This document shows positions 32,787-45,543 of a stretch of 64,000 nt of DNA, in pieces. This DNA is from Persicaria tinctoria (lineage: Eukaryota > Streptophyta > Magnoliopsida > Caryophyllales > Polygonaceae). The notes below the pieces were generated by a model. That model was given only the letters and a program-made list of their open reading frames with translations, was not told the origin of the DNA and made no database searches. The translations under genes were made by a program, and so were the position numbers. The first letter of the stretch is position 1, and the number at the start of each line of letters is the position of its first letter. The stretch covers positions 8,558,501-8,622,500 of the forward strand of contig JBANSL010000016.1 of the NCBI GenBank assembly GCA_037127255.1, in the 5' to 3' direction.

Positions 32787-33733
32787 ATGGCTACAGCTTC
32801 CATATCCGCTCCCGTTTTCTCATCCCTCCCACTCTTCAATTCATCCTCAATTTCCCCCAAACTCCATCCCCTTTCCTTTTCTCTCTCCTCCCCTGCCTCC
32901 AACTCCAGGCCTCCTCTCAGACCAGCAAGGGTTTCTGCCGCCCCTGAAGCATTGGAGGCTCCTCCTGCTTCTCTCGATGTTCGATTCCAACTTCTCTTTT
33001 CACCTTCATTCTCAGTTAATTGCTATATTCAACTTGGATATCATCGATTGACTGATTGAGAATGGGCTTGCTTTGAATTTTGGTTGCAGGTCGAACCCAC
33101 TCCGCTCAGCATTGGAGCTGATTATGATAAGGTTTGGCTGAATGTGTTTGCTTTCTGGCGAAATTGATGCAAATTGCTCAAATTGCTTTGAATAATTGCA
33201 TAAGTTTACTGAATTCTACAAGACAAGTGTTAATAATTAGGGGATTATTTTCTTAACCTGACCAAATTGACATCTATTCTGAATTTTTGAGTTGTAGATG
33301 GGATATTTGTAGTGATAAACTCTTGTTGTAACCTTGAATTAATTGCTTTTGGTGGTTGTTGTTGCACTTTGATTTCATGATTTCGACCATGTGGCATTGC
33401 TCCATTTTTTTTTTCCCTCAGATGGCACCCAAGCAGAAGATAAGAATCAAACTGAGGTCATATTGGGTGCCCTTGATTGAGGACTCCTGCAAACAGATTA
33501 TGAATGCAGCTATCAATACCAGTGCCAAAACCGTGGGACCTGTCCCGTTGCCAACAAAGAAAAGGATCTATTGTGTGCTTAAATCGCCCCACGTAAACAA
33601 AGATGCTCGGTTCCATTTTGAAATCCGGACGCACCAGAGAATGATTGATATACTGTATCCGACTGCTCAGACGATTGATTCACTGATGCAGCTAGATCTT
33701 CCAGCTGGGGTTGATGTCGAAGTCAAGCTCTGA
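32787..33733 (+). CDS. RPS10: Plastid 30S ribosomal protein S10 (uS10c), nuclear gene
   Basis: Three exons by my reading: 32787-32978, 33090-33131 and 33422-33733, total 181 codons plus stop, with GT-AG borders in phase. Residues 1 to about 50 are a Ser/Pro-rich chloroplast transit peptide (MATASISAPVFSS...). The linker VEPTPLSIGADYDK precedes the conserved S10 domain starting MAPKQKIRIKLRSYW and containing GPVPLPTKKRIYCVLKSPHV, FEIRTHQRMIDI and the typical ending LPAGVDVEVKL. S10 sits in the head of the plastid small ribosomal subunit. Length and the third-exon start at MAPKQK match plant homologues. No damage seen. Confidence 0.95.
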
Positions 33734-34240
33734 AGAATCTCTTCTGCACCTTAGGGGAACCATGGTTACATGACATGCCCCCGTTTTCTGTTTTTTGGTT
33801 AGGAGTGTCTATACCTCAAGGATATACTTAAGGTGGCGTGTTGCTTATTACTTTCAATTCTGTTTAAAGTTGTTTAAATTTGGAAGGTGATGGGCGCTCT
33901 CTTGGTGCTGGAGATTCGTGTGTAGCTTCTGATTGTTGATTTATTGATCTTAGTTAAAAGCTGGATTGAAGTTGACATTTTTTTCCGTTGAATCTTTTGT
34001 TTGTGGTTAAATTGACTTCTTATGATGCTCTGATGAGCTAATTAAGTATAGATACCTTATGTTTGCATTGAGTGAGACTGTGGGATGAGTCATGAGTCTA
34101 ATTCTGAAGTATTTCAGTTGTCCAAATGGACTCATTGAGGGGAATGTCTTAATGCTTTATATTTTTAGTGGGATATTTAAGAGATTGTTGTCACGAGGGA
34201 AAGTCTGATTTGGATGGAATTTGATGTGCTTGCACACAAG
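33734..34240 (+). other. 3' UTR of RPS10 and spacer
   Basis: T-rich transcribed-looking sequence after the stop codon; no other gene seen. Confidence 0.5.
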
Positions 34241-35250
34241 AATGGTTCGGATATAAGACAAATGTCATTGCTAGCCTCAAGGGCAGTTGCCTACTTGAAT
34301 GCTGATTGTGCAGTCTCTGGACCTGGGTTCCATGCATCTGCAACACCGCAGCTTGATGAACTGCTTAAACACGCTAGCCAACAGGTAACCTGAAGGTTGT
34401 TGATACGATAAATTGGCAGTATGCTTCTGTTTACTTCATATGAATTGTAATCCTTGAAGGTACAAGACCCAGATAACTCATCACAGTCAGTATATGATTC
34501 ATGGGTTAGTTCCAGCAGTTCATCAATGGTAAGCATTTCTGAATGGCTTGTGCTTCAGACTAACGTTCTTTGGAGGTTAGAAGAAAAAGAAAAAAACAAT
34601 TTTTTTTTCCGCCTGATCTTACTCAAACCTGCAATGTGGTCTTCTTATTCCAATTCAAAGACCTATGGCATTGTTTTTTATTACCTGCATATCAAATCAT
34701 GTTGGGGAGAGTAAATTCATATTGCAAATGTGTCTTGATAAGATTGGGAGGGAGGGGGGTCAGATTATGCTGCATTTGTTCAGCCTGTTGGTATTCCGTC
34801 TGCTGACATTTTCTTTGGAGGTTAAACAATGTTTCCTTTCTAATTAATCGTTCAAAACATAAGGTTAATCTCTATAAGAATTCTAACTACAGGGGCATAT
34901 GTCTGGAGGTTGTAGCTCTTTCACAGCCAGATTTCATGTAGTTTATATAAAAGGGGATTGAAGTCCTAACTTTTACAGAGATAGTTGGAGAGCTTAAAGT
35001 GGCATGGATTATGTTTCAGGAAAGATCACCTGTCAGCACCTGTGCAGCTTGAGTAATTGCCCAAGCAACTCTCCAAACTTGATGCTGCACCGCACGCCAT
35101 GATTCAGGAGTCCTTGTAGAAGTTGCAACTTCATTCATGTCATCGATCCCAGGGAAAGACGTTGATCCATAATCATCGTGCTTTGAAGGTCTATAGATCA
35201 GCTGATACAGATTAAGGTAGGTAACTAGCCGACAGAGGAGGATGAGCTTA
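34240..35250 (+). pseudogene. Chimeric pseudogene: F-box scrap joined to AMP1 exons 6-8 and inverted AMP1 exon 13
   Basis: About 34240-34270 matches F-box coding DNA (GGATATAAGACAAATG..CATTGCT). It is fused, within a short shared CATTGCT(A)GC, to a copy of AMP1 gene DNA: exon 6 part (34272-34384), exon 7 (about 34460-34528), most of exon 8 (about 34742-34822), each with its introns, matching 41099-41820. At about 34993 the match switches to the reverse complement of AMP1 exon 13 and its 3' flank (about 42895-43160). Presence of introns means DNA-level duplication, not retroposition. The exon-8 copy and borders carry indels; no functional protein is possible. Confidence 0.85.
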
Positions 35251-35489
35251 CAAGTTTTATGCTTATTTTCGACATGCTTAATTGCTTATACTGTCAATGA
35301 GCACATTAGTTGGAGAAGTTCAGTTCTAGCGAAGTCGTTGAATCTCACTGTCACTGAATTCAGACCTTGATTATGTTGCATTAAAATACAGTAACAAAAA
35401 TAACGAACAAACATTGGAAGTACCATGTCCAGATGTAGAGTGGCTGAATCTAATCAAACTATTAAGACCAGAAAAAAAATCACCCACCA

Positions 35490-35640
35490 TATCAATGGAT
35501 CGGAGAAACCAAACTCAGGGGTATAATTCATTATTATGTGAACCTGGTTGGTGAAGAGGAGTATATATCGACATCTCTGGTTTCTAACATTATATATTTA
35601 TATATCTTCACCCATTTTCTCTAAACCCAGATCTCGTTGT
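35490..35640 (-). pseudogene. F-box relic, 3' part, left of the Copia insertion
   Basis: Plus-strand sequence from GATCGGAGAAACCAAACTC to CAGATCTCGTTGT matches the last 45 codons and stop region of the intact F-box genes (compare 10905-11040), with frame damage (TATATATTTATATATC insertion). It continues at 38385 beyond the Copia element. Confidence 0.8.
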
Positions 35641-38384
35641 TGTAGAATTGTAGAATTGATGTAAAGTCCTCCTTAGGGTTTCCATTCATTGATATAACAT
35701 ATATATATAGGTTACAAAGGTATTGGGCCTTAATGGGCTTTTAACCCACTATACAATATTAAGACCTATGTAATCTATCAAACCCCCGCAGTCGAAACGG
35801 GAGGGGTCCTTACAGTGAGACTGGAACGAAAATCAATGAATAACTGTCGAGGTAAACCCTTGGTGAATATGTACTGATAAGATGACGGGACATGGAGAAC
35901 GCGGACATGTCCAATGGCAACCTTGTCCCTTACACAGTGGAGATCAAGCTCAATGTGCTTCGTGCGTTGATGCTGGACTGGGTTGCTAGCCAGGTAGACG
36001 GCGGAGACGTTGTCCGTATAGACCAGAGTGGCCTTCTGAAGGGGACAACGAAGCTCAAGGAGGAGGTTCCGGAGCCAAGAGCACTCGGACACAACGTTGG
36101 CAACACCCCTGTATTCGGCCTCAGCACTGGAGCGAGATACGACGGACTGACGCTTGGCTGACCATGACACAAGGGTGTCGTTGAGGAAGACGCAGTACCC
36201 AGACGTGGAGCGACGTGTGTCAGGACAACCACCCCAATCCGCATCAGTGTAAGCAACAAGATCGAGCTTAGAGGAAGGAGTGATCGTGGTGCCGAGCTCA
36301 AGAGTGCCGCTGATGTACCGAATGATCCGCTTCAAAGCCTGAAAGTGAGGTTCCCTAGGTGCATGCATGAACAAGCAGACCTGCTGAACGGCGTAACTAA
36401 TGTCAGGCCTGGTGAAAGTGAGATACTGAAGAGCACCAGCGAGGCTCCTATACAATGTCGGGTCATCAACCAAAGGACCAGAATGAGCACTGAGCTTGTT
36501 GGATGTATCAACAGGGGTGGCGACTGGATTACAGTTGACCATCTTAGCCCGAGCAACAATCTCTGCAGCATACTTACTCTGTGAGAGAAACAGACCTGAC
36601 GCATGACGCTAAACAGCAACTCCCAAAAAGTAAGACAACTGACCCAGATCAGACATGGCGAATTCCACACTCAACTGCGAAATAATAGACGTCCGAAGAG
36701 CATCAGAAGAGGCGGTGAGAATGATGTCGTCGACATATAGCAACAGGAATGCCAAGTCTGAGCCTCGGCGATAGATAAACAGAGACGAATCGGAACGGCT
36801 GCCAGTGAAACCCAAACGGAGCAGATGAAAGGCAAAACGCTAGAACCAAGCCCGCGGAGCCTGTTTCAGACCATACAGAGAGCGCCTGAGGAGACAGACA
36901 TGCTTCGGACGGTCAGCATCAGCAAACCCCGGCAGCTGAAACATGTAGACCGTCTCATTCAGATGGCCATGAAGAAATGCGTTCTTGACATCTAATTGAT
37001 GGATGGCCCAGTTGCGCGACAGAGCTAGACTCAGGACCACTCGGATAGTGGCAGGCTTGACCACAGGGCTGAACGTCTCATCACAATCAATACCTGCCTG
37101 CTGAGATCTACCGTTCACCACAAGACGGGCCTTATAGCGCTCCAAAGTCCCATTGGAATTCACGACCATTGTCACATTGGAAACATTTGATGGACATGTG
37201 AAACTGTGTTTTGATGTAGGTATGGAATCTGGCAAAGACAGGAAACACTTGGGACTTGAAATGCAACGGGAAGACCCATAAGTAATGAGTGTAATCATCA
37301 AGAAACAAGAGGTAGTACTTGTGACCCTCCTTGCTAGGCACGGGAGAGGTCAAAGACCGTTGGAACGGCAATCTGGCATGTTTGCCTAGTTGGCAGGAAG
37401 AGCATAAACCAGAGTGTGGGTCTTTAGTACAGGTGACAAGGTTCTGGGAACGGAGGACATCTAGAACGGCAGCGCTGGGATGGCCCAGGCGTACATGCCA
37501 CAGGCTGGACGATGATGCCGAGAGGGCGACCGGACACGACTGACTGGACGCAGGAGGTGGTGTGACAGGGTAGAGCTCCCCGGTGCTTTTACATCTCATG
37601 CGAGTAACCCCCGTAGTAAGATCGTTCACAGAGAAACCAAAGGGATCAAACGTAAGGGAAACGTTGTTGTCAGTAGTGAACCGACGCACAGAGATAAGGT
37701 TTTTGACAATCTTTGGGGCAATCAGGACATTGTTGAGGTGTAGTGGGTGGTTTGGGGTCTGTAATTTGGTGTGGCAAATTCCCGAAGTAGCAAGACGACC
37801 ACCATTTCCGACGATAATAGAGTGGGCAGGGCCCTTAAAAGAAATAGATGAGAGGTTACCTGAGGAGTTCGTCATGTGGGAGGTGGCACCAGTGTCCATG
37901 TACCAAGAAGAGTCTGAAGATGTCGGCTGCCTAGAGGAGAAGGCGTGATGCAGAGCTGGCGGAACATAGCCTGGGTCAGGCGATGTCAGAGAGGCCTGAG
38001 GACCGACATGTCGAGGGGTAGGATATCTAGAGTATCCAGAGAAGGCATGATGTTGGTGATCGTAGAGAGCCATGGTAAGAGATTTTTTTTTTTTTTTTTT
38101 TTGATGTAAACGGGAGGCCGGTGAGGAGGGGAAAGAGAGAGAGAGGCGACGAGGAGACGACGCCGGCGACGGGAAGAGGAGGTGGGGCGGGAGGATCAAA
38201 CTAGGGTTCCGTGAGGAAGAAAAGGCTGTGATACCATGTAGAATTGTAGAATTGATGTAAAGTCCTCCTTAGGGTTTCCATTCATTGATATAACATATAT
38301 ATATATATATATAGGTTACAAAGGTATTGGGTCTTAATGGGCTTTTAACCCACTATACAATATTAAGACCTATGTGATCTATCA
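35641..38384 (-). mobile_element. Copia LTR retrotransposon inserted in an F-box relic
   Basis: LTRs at 35641-35780 and 38237-38384 start TGTAGAATTGTAGAATTG and end ATCTATCA; they differ mainly by the length of a TA run. Target duplication is GTTGT at 35636-35640 against GTCGT at 38385-38389 (one change). On the minus strand the 5' LTR is followed by TGGTATCACAGCC, one base off the initiator-Met tRNA primer-binding site, and a GCGGGGGTT polypurine tract precedes the 3' LTR. The 2.74-kb length shows internal deletion. Confidence 0.94.
35778..38199 (-). pseudogene. Copia gag-pol remnant
   Basis: On the minus strand: aspartic protease (MDTGATSHM) near 37890, gag-pre-integrase (WHVRLGHPS) near 37510, start of the integrase core ([13 protein letters not shown], then QCDNGREF with the second catalytic Asp) to about 37150. 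A deletion then joins it to reverse transcriptase at [11 protein letters not shown], with [23 protein letters not shown], the catalytic YVDDI near 36730 and RNase H (YTDADWGG, AEAEYRG, YTDNVSAVYLA). Stops near 36840 and 36608 and a frame change at the deletion break it. Most gag sequence and the integrase C-terminus are absent. Confidence 0.9.
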
Positions 38385-38600
38385 GTCGTCACTCACCCGT
38401 GATAAAATCTTGAAAGAATCACAGGAGGCTTTGGGGATCACAAATAGGAGGCTCCAACCAAGAGGGCTCATAGTCCAAGTTTTAACCAAGTCGAATGCCA
38501 CGGTGAGTTGCCCGTCCAAAGCTCCCAATACCAGTCGACCATAATCATCCCTTGAAGTCCTTGCCTTGGGAAGATGGTTCCATTTATACTTCCCATGTTG
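38385..38600 (-). pseudogene. F-box relic, right of the Copia insertion
   Basis: Continues the F-box relic interrupted at 35640: plus-strand CACTCACCCGTGATAAAAT, CACAAATAG, GGTGAGTTGCCCGTCCAAAG and CCTTGCCTTGGGAA match 11045-11260 of F-box copy 1 in order, with deletions (the DYGDDESSW region is shortened). Upstream coding sequence is missing after about 38600. Confidence 0.8.
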
Positions 38601-39014
38601 ATGAATACTGTATCATTTTCTTCTTCAAGTGGTACAAATATCATGAATGCCGTTTACATTTATGTTTACTGTTTAGGAGTTGTAATCTGTCAATTTAGGT
38701 ATACAAACAAATGAATTTAGATGGGTTTTTGGTTCAGTTACTCAAAACGATTATTTTATCCACTTCAATAGTTCAATACATAACCAAATTGTGTTCTGTT
38801 GAAATATTTCAACAATTAACCTCAATTAAAATGTGTCATTGAGGAAATCCACACCAACGAGTTACCCAAAATTAAAATCTAACCTCGCCTGAAATTTCCC
38901 CATTTTTCGGCGCCACCGGGAAGCTTCTCCGGCCTCTCATCTCTCAGACGAAAAAACATAGAGGTAATTTTCCTGTTTACGCCGAGCCTCAAAGCTTTAA
39001 GCATAGCCTCTTCC
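38600..39014. other. Promoter region of the AMP1-like gene
   Basis: AT-rich upstream DNA. The last 130 bases before the start codon are GC-richer and would be the 5' leader. No other gene seen. Confidence 0.45.
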
Positions 39015-42000
39015 ATGGCCGTCATAACCCTCGCCTCAAGCATCTTCGCCATCACGGCCACTCTTCTCTACTTCCTCAATCCTCCCACTCCTTATTCCTC
39101 ATATCACTCTCTCTTCCGATCCCTTTCTCTCACCTCGGCCGCGAACGCCACCGTCGCCGACCACCTCTACCACCTCACCTTCCGCCCTCACCCCGCCGGG
39201 ACTCCCGCCAACTCCGATGCTGCCGCCTACGTCCTCTCTAACCTCAACTCTTACGGTGTCAGTTCGCATCTCCGTTCCTATAACGTCCTTTTAACCTACC
39301 CCGCGCGCCGCTCCCTGTCGATTATCAGTTCCCCTGCCAAGGATCAGCCATTGGTGGAGTTCAGTCTCCAGCAGGAGGTGTATGACGGCGATCCCTACGC
39401 CTCTGTCGCCGGGGAGGTGCTGCCGACGTTCCACGGATACTCGCCGTCGGGTACGGCGGTAGGACCGGTCGTTTATGTGAACTATGGGAGAGTGGAGGAT
39501 TATGAGGTGCTCAACGCAATAGGCGTCAATGTATCAGGTACAGTCTACTCTCAATCAGATAATCGAATTGCAAGTGCTATGATTCATCGAAAATGTTGAA
39601 ATTGAACTAAACCTAGGTTCAATTAGAATTTTTTGTGGATTGCAAAATATTTTCATTTTCATTTGAGGGATCACTGATCAGCAGAAATTCAAATTTGCAA
39701 AAATGTCGCCCCTTTCATGATCTTATCCTTTGGCTAATGGTTATGCAAACACTTGCTTAAGCTTCCGCAACTGCAACACAGGAACAACAAGGTCATTGTG
39801 TTACTATTAAGCAGCTCTAAATGGTAACTTACAAATCAGTAGAAGAAAAGAATTGTCAACAATATTGTTTTCAGTGATTGCTTGGATGCTGGTTCATTGA
39901 TTCTTGTTGTGTGGGTTCTGGCTAGGTGCTGTTGTATTGGCCAAGTATGGGAAGATATACAGAGGTGATATAGTGCAGACAGCTGCAGATGCGGGTGCGA
40001 TAGGGGTGGTTATCTATACAGATAGGAAGGATTATGGTGGTGCCAAATGGTTTCCGGATGACAAGTGGATGCCACCGAGCGGAGTGCAGATAGGGACTGT
40101 TCATAACGGCCTAGGGGATCCGACAACACCAGGCTGGCCTAGTACAGGAGATTGTGAGAGGCTAACAGATGAGCAAGTAAAGAAATTAGGGGACCTTCCC
40201 TTGATCCCTTCCCTTCCGGTCTCAGGCGCCGATGGTGAAGAAATCATGAAGTGGATAGGTGGAGAGGTAGCGAATGATGATTGGCAAGGGAGCAAAGATG
40301 CGCCGGTTTATAGAGTTGGACCAGGACCAGGGATGCTCAATCTAAGCTACACTGTAAGGATCCCAAAGTTTATTTGGTGAATTACTTTATGTGTGAAGAT
40401 TGTTTTTTTTTAATGTTTTCTCCTCTATGTGGGTTTCAGGCAAATAAGGTTATAGCCGAGATACAGAATGTTATTGGAGTAATCCAGGGGGCCAAGGAAC
40501 CTGATAGGTACATTCAATATATGGAGCTAAAGTATTGAAGATTTCATGATATCTGAACATTCTATAGTATAAGTTGATATCAAAGCACTTGTAGAATTGA
40601 GCATTATAAGTTTGATAAAGCTAAAATGGTAATTGGTTATTGCATCTGGGATTCTGGGTTTAGGTTTGTCATTCTGGGCAATCATCGGGATGCATGGACT
40701 TTTGGAGCGGTTGATCCCAATAGCGGCACAGCAACACTGCTTGAGGTAGTTTTGGCTAAGAAAAATGCGAAGTAAAGAGACTGCAGGAGAGGTTGCTTGA
40801 CTGATTCCAAACGGATATCGTGTTAGGTTGCTCGGAGAATGGATGAGCTTCAGAAGAAAGGATGGAAACCACGAAGAACGATAGTTTTCTGCAATTGGGA
40901 TGCAGAGGAGTATGGCTTGGTCTATGACTAACCTTGTCCTTCTTTTTAGTGCTTTAATGTCTAATCACACTTGCTTTATGATTCACCTGCACAAGCACTC
41001 ACACAACTATGCAGTGAGTATATTGAACTAAAGCATAGAAGTATAAAATTTTACCAGATTGGTTCAACTGAATGGGTTGAGGAGAACAGAGAAATGCTAG
41101 CCTCAAGGGCAGTTGCCTACTTGAATGCTGATTGTGCAGTCTCTGGACCTGGTTTCCATGCATCTGCAACACCGCAGCTTGATGAACTGCTTAAACAAGC
41201 TAGCCAACAGGTAGCCTGGAAGGTTGTTGATACAATAAATTGGCAGTATGCTTCTGTTTACTTCATATGAATTGTAATCCTTGAAGGTACAAGACCCAGA
41301 TAACTCATCACAGTCAGTATATGATTCATGGGTTAGTTCCGGCAGTTCATCTATGGTAAGCATTTCTGAATGACTTGTGCTTCAGAACTTTGGAGGTTAT
41401 AAGAAAAAGCGAAAACAATTTTTTTTCCGCCTGATCTTACTCAAACCTGCAATGCTGTCTTCTTATTCCAATTCAAAGACCTATGGCATTGTTTTTTATT
41501 ATCTGCATATCAAATCATGTTGGGGAGAGTAAATTCTTATTGCAAATGTGTCCTGATTTGAAGCTTGGAAGATTGGGAGGAGGGGGGTCAGATTATGCTG
41601 CATTTGTTCAGCATGTTGGTATTCCGTCTGCTGACATATTCTTTGGAGGAGGTAAAACAATGTTTCTTTTCTAATTGATCGTTCAAAACATAAGTTTAAT
41701 CTCTATTAGAATACTAACTACAGGGGCATATGTCTAGAGGTTGTAGCTCTTTCACAGCCAAATTTCGTGTAGTTGTTTATAAAAGGGGATTGAAGTCCTA
41801 ATTTTTACAGAGATAGCTGGAGTTTTCATGCTTTTTACAGTTGTAATTTGTAAATGTTTTCAGATATGAATGAAATTCACCCTCCATTTGAATAATGATT
41901 GGGCTTGGAACTTCTTAAACATATGTCCTATTCTTTTCAATGCAAGACTGATGAGTTTAAGGAGATCTTTCAGGCTACCCAGTCTATCACTCAATGTATG

Positions 42001-43131
42001 ATGATTTCATCTGGATGAAGAAATTTGGGGATCCCATGTTCCAGAGGCATCTTGCAGGTATGTTGGTAGTTATGGTTATGATTCATTTAACATTGTCTAT
42101 CTTGTTTGCTTTTATTGGATTAAAATGAATTCTGTAACTTCTAATTAGTCCATGAAACTAATTTAGCAAGTCATGGTAGTTTTCTTTTTAATTAGTCAAA
42201 AGAATCATAATAAGGCTGTTAGGATGGTGTAATACAACCTTGTATGCAAAAATTCGAGGACAACATTTACAATTTTGTATCTCCTATCTATCTTGTTTTT
42301 TATGAAAACAGCGGCGTCAATTTGGGGCTCTGTGGCTTTGCGCCTTGCTGATGAAGAATTCTTACCATTTGACTATCTTTCATACGCAAACGAGCTTCAG
42401 GTACATTTTAATAATAAAAAAAAATTCAAAAGATAAACTATAAAATGTGCATCAAATAAGACCCTGAATTAGTTTTTTCCTCCCAAAACAGAAGAGCATA
42501 GAGGGATTGGAGAAAAGCACATCCGGGGAAAGCATTAACTTGGAACCTCTGCATCAATCAAATGAAAAGCTGAAGAAGGCAGCTATCAAGATTAGTGAAC
42601 AGAGGAAGGTATATTGTGAAATTCTACTACTACTACATTAAATTTGACTTCCTTTTAGAGCTTAAAAGAGCATCGCATGATTCGTATTTGTAGGCCATAG
42701 AAGACAGAAAAACATGGACGTCAATGTGGAGAGCAGATGCTCACAAAGTAAGAGAACTAAATGACAGACTTATGATGGCTGAGAGAGCACTAACTGATCG
42801 AGATGGGCTCCCAGGAAGACCATGGTATAAACATCTGGTAAGGCTTAAGAAACCTATTTCAGTGACTGTTTCCATAAATAATCTCGAGCATAAAACTTGT
42901 AAGCTCATCCTCCTCCGGCTAGTTACCTACCTTAATCTGTATTGTCAGATCTATGGACCTTCAAAGCACGATGATTATGGATCAACGTCTTTCCCTGGGA
43001 TCGATGACATGATTGAAGATGCAACCTCTACAAAGACTCCAGAATCATGGCGTGCGGTGCAGCATGAAGTTTGGAGAGTTGCTAGGGCAATTACTCAAGC
43101 TGCACAGGTGCTGGCAGGTGATCTTTCCTGA
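39015..43131 (+). CDS. AMP1: Glutamate carboxypeptidase II-like, ALTERED MERISTEM PROGRAM 1 homologue
   Basis: Thirteen exons by splice sites, all in phase: 39015-39537, 39926-40353, 40440-40507, 40664-40745, 40827-40919, 41058-41210, 41287-41355, 41564-41651, 41974-42057, 42312-42400, 42492-42608, 42694-42837, 42949-43131. The product is 706 residues, matching the usual length. An N-terminal membrane anchor ([19 protein letters not shown]) precedes PA and M28 peptidase domains. Zinc ligands and the catalytic Glu are present: [17 protein letters not shown] (His, Asp), WDAEEYGL (two Glu), AYLNADCAV (Asp), PVYHSMYDD (His). In Arabidopsis AMP1 is an ER membrane protein that limits shoot meristem size and acts in miRNA-mediated translational repression; its substrate is unknown. 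WDAEEYG and TPQLDELL favour AMP1 over the paralogue LAMP1. Confidence 0.93.
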
Positions 43132-43704
43132 AACATAAATCCATGTCACTTTAAGCTTATTTGAATAGAACCTTCATGTGGATATTTCTTTGATCCTTTG
43201 CATAAACTTTCAACTGTTTCTTCTACAAGCTCTTAACTCTTTCAAACACTGATGGGGTTGATTCACCCATACATCTCATAGAAGGGTTATGTTAAACCTT
43301 GTCATTTTGGATCCCCTATGCATATTATTCTGGTACAGATCAACGACACCAGTGTGGCCTATGGTCTGCTAGGTGAATAGATTATTCAATTTATTCATCA
43401 AGAAGCCAATGCAGTGTAGTTTGATCGGATGATGCCATCTCAACGACTCTCAAATCCGAATAAATACAACTTTATTCATATAATGCATTATGATAAATAT
43501 TTATTAAACAGTAAACACCATAGACGAACAAAAATTACAAAACGGATCATATCACTTTTCTCGCATCTACATACCTGAATAAATGAAATTTCCCTTTTTT
43601 GGTGAACAATATATGTTACCTACTAAATTGTTAATAAATGAATATATCAATCGGTGCATATGCATTTGTGATGTGTGATAATGCGTATTTCCAAAAATCG
43701 CGGC
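43132..43704. other. Convergent spacer between AMP1 and LDH1
   Basis: Both neighbouring genes end here (3' to 3'). From about 43465 on, the sequence matches 53905 onward, marking the left end of the LDH segmental duplication. No gene seen. Confidence 0.6.
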
Positions 43705-45429
43705 TTAAATGACAAGTTGATTCTGCACCTCCAAGATGGTCGCAGCAGATTCGCTAAGCTGGTTCACTTCCTCGTCGCTAATAGTCATGTTGACGACGCT
43801 TTTCACTCCGCTCCTCCCCAACTGTGTGGGCAAGCTAAGGAAGACCTCGCCCTTGATGCCATGGAACCCGGTCGCTAGGACCGACACCGGGTGGATACTT
43901 AGCTGGTCTCGAAGGAGTGACCGGGCCAAGTTGGCCACCGAGTAGCCGATGGCCCAAGAGGTGTAGCCCTTGAGCTTGATCACTTCGTAGGCCGCATCAA
44001 CCACGGCTTTGTGGATGTTCGCTAGCGTCGCCTTCTCGTAGCTGATTTTGTGTTCGTCGAGGAAGCTGAGCACCGGGATTCCGCCGACGCTTATGCTCGA
44101 CCATAGTGCAACTGAGCTATCCCCGTGCTCTCCTACTATCATCGCCTACATACATATAAATTTATAAGTTATGAATCTCCATATATATATATGATTCCCA
44201 TAAGAGGATATCACTAATAAGTAATTTGGTGTATCGAACATTCACACACGGTCTACCACTGGGATTGACCGTTACATTTTTTTAATTAATTAAATAGAAA
44301 AATATTTTAACCAATAATTGAAAAGTAAATCTAACCAATCATAACAACCTCACATGAAAATTAAGATGTTATAAGTGAAAATTTTATATAATTATGAGTT
44401 AAACAATGTGTCTATATACATGAGTATGTGATTGATTGATATATTTTTTAAATCTAAATAAGAAATCTTTCATTCTTAAATAAAAATTAAATGATCTAAT
44501 TCTCTCTTCGTTCAAAAATATATATTTTTTAATTTTTTTTATCACAAGAGAAAAAATTTATTTTTTCACATATTTTAAACGGTATGAAATTAACTAAAAA
44601 AATAATTAATTTTTTTATGGTCATTAACCCTTTAAAAATGTATTAAATAATCAAATGATTTGTATATAATTTAACGGAGCGATTAATACGCAAATAACAC
44701 ACTAACGTTACCTGAACGTCCTGAGCGTTGACCTCGAGGTGGTCCGCAATGAGGAACCGGAACCGAGATGAGTCAAGATTGGTGCCTGACCCGATAACCC
44801 GGTTGGAGGGGAACCCGGAAAGCTTCCACGCCACATAAGTCAACACGTCAACCGGGTTGGAGACGATGAGCAAAATGGAATTCGGGGAGTGCTTAACAAG
44901 CGGAGGGATGATCTTCTTGAAGAGGGCCACGTTCCTCTGCAGCAGGTTTAGCCTCGACTCGCCAGGGTTCTGCCGCGCTCCAGCCGTCACAATGCACAGG
45001 TCCGATCCGGCGGTCACCGCGTAGTCCACGTCAGCCACGATCTTCGTCCGTGGGAGGAAGGCCGCTGCGTGCTGGAGGTCCAGCATCTCCCCCCTCAGCT
45101 TCTCCGGGATTGCGTCCACCAATGCTAGCTCGTCCGCTACGGCCTAATCGATTTTCGGAGAAATTGAGACAATTTTAGTTTCGAGGTTTAAGGTACATTT
45201 TCAATCACGATACAACATAACCTATCATAAGAAATGTGAGTGCAATAATTACCTGAGTGAGGATGGTTTGGGCAATGGCCATGCCGACATTGCCAGTGCC
45301 AACGACGGAGATCTTAGTGTGGCGCTTGGTGGGGGAGGGAGGGGCGGCGTGCTTGATTGGAGTGAAAAACGACGCTGAGAAGTCGAGTCCGCCAGGCCCA
45401 AGGGACGAGTTGGATCCGCTCTTGTGCAT
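43705..45429 (-). CDS. LDH1: L-lactate dehydrogenase, copy 1
   Basis: Three exons: 45253-45429, 44712-45143 and 43705-44145, 349 residues in total. It is an NAD-dependent cytosolic enzyme reducing pyruvate to lactate, important in low oxygen. Features: a plant-type N-terminal extension ([18 protein letters not shown]), the nucleotide-binding GTGNVGMA at about 44-51, [10 protein letters not shown] with the pyruvate-specific Gln (malate dehydrogenase has Arg here) and the mobile-loop Arg, NLDSSRFR with the catalytic Asp and substrate Arg, and GEHGDSS with the catalytic His. Compared with copy 2 it lacks one Gly in a surface stretch (GIKGEVF against GIKGGEVF). A TATA box is well placed upstream. 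All key residues intact. Confidence 0.95.
45144..45252 (-). other. LDH1 intron 1 (109 bp)
   Basis: Donor CAG/GTAATT and acceptor TTAG/GCC. It is free of mobile elements, unlike the 533-base counterpart in LDH2. Confidence 0.9.
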
Positions 45430-45543
45430 TTTCGAACGTGTAGAAGGTTTGAAAGGTGGTGTATATTGTTGGTTGTAAAATGCAAAGTATTTGGAATGTA
45501 GGTTAGTTTGGAGTACAATGTGAAGGAAGGGAGAGGGAGGGGA

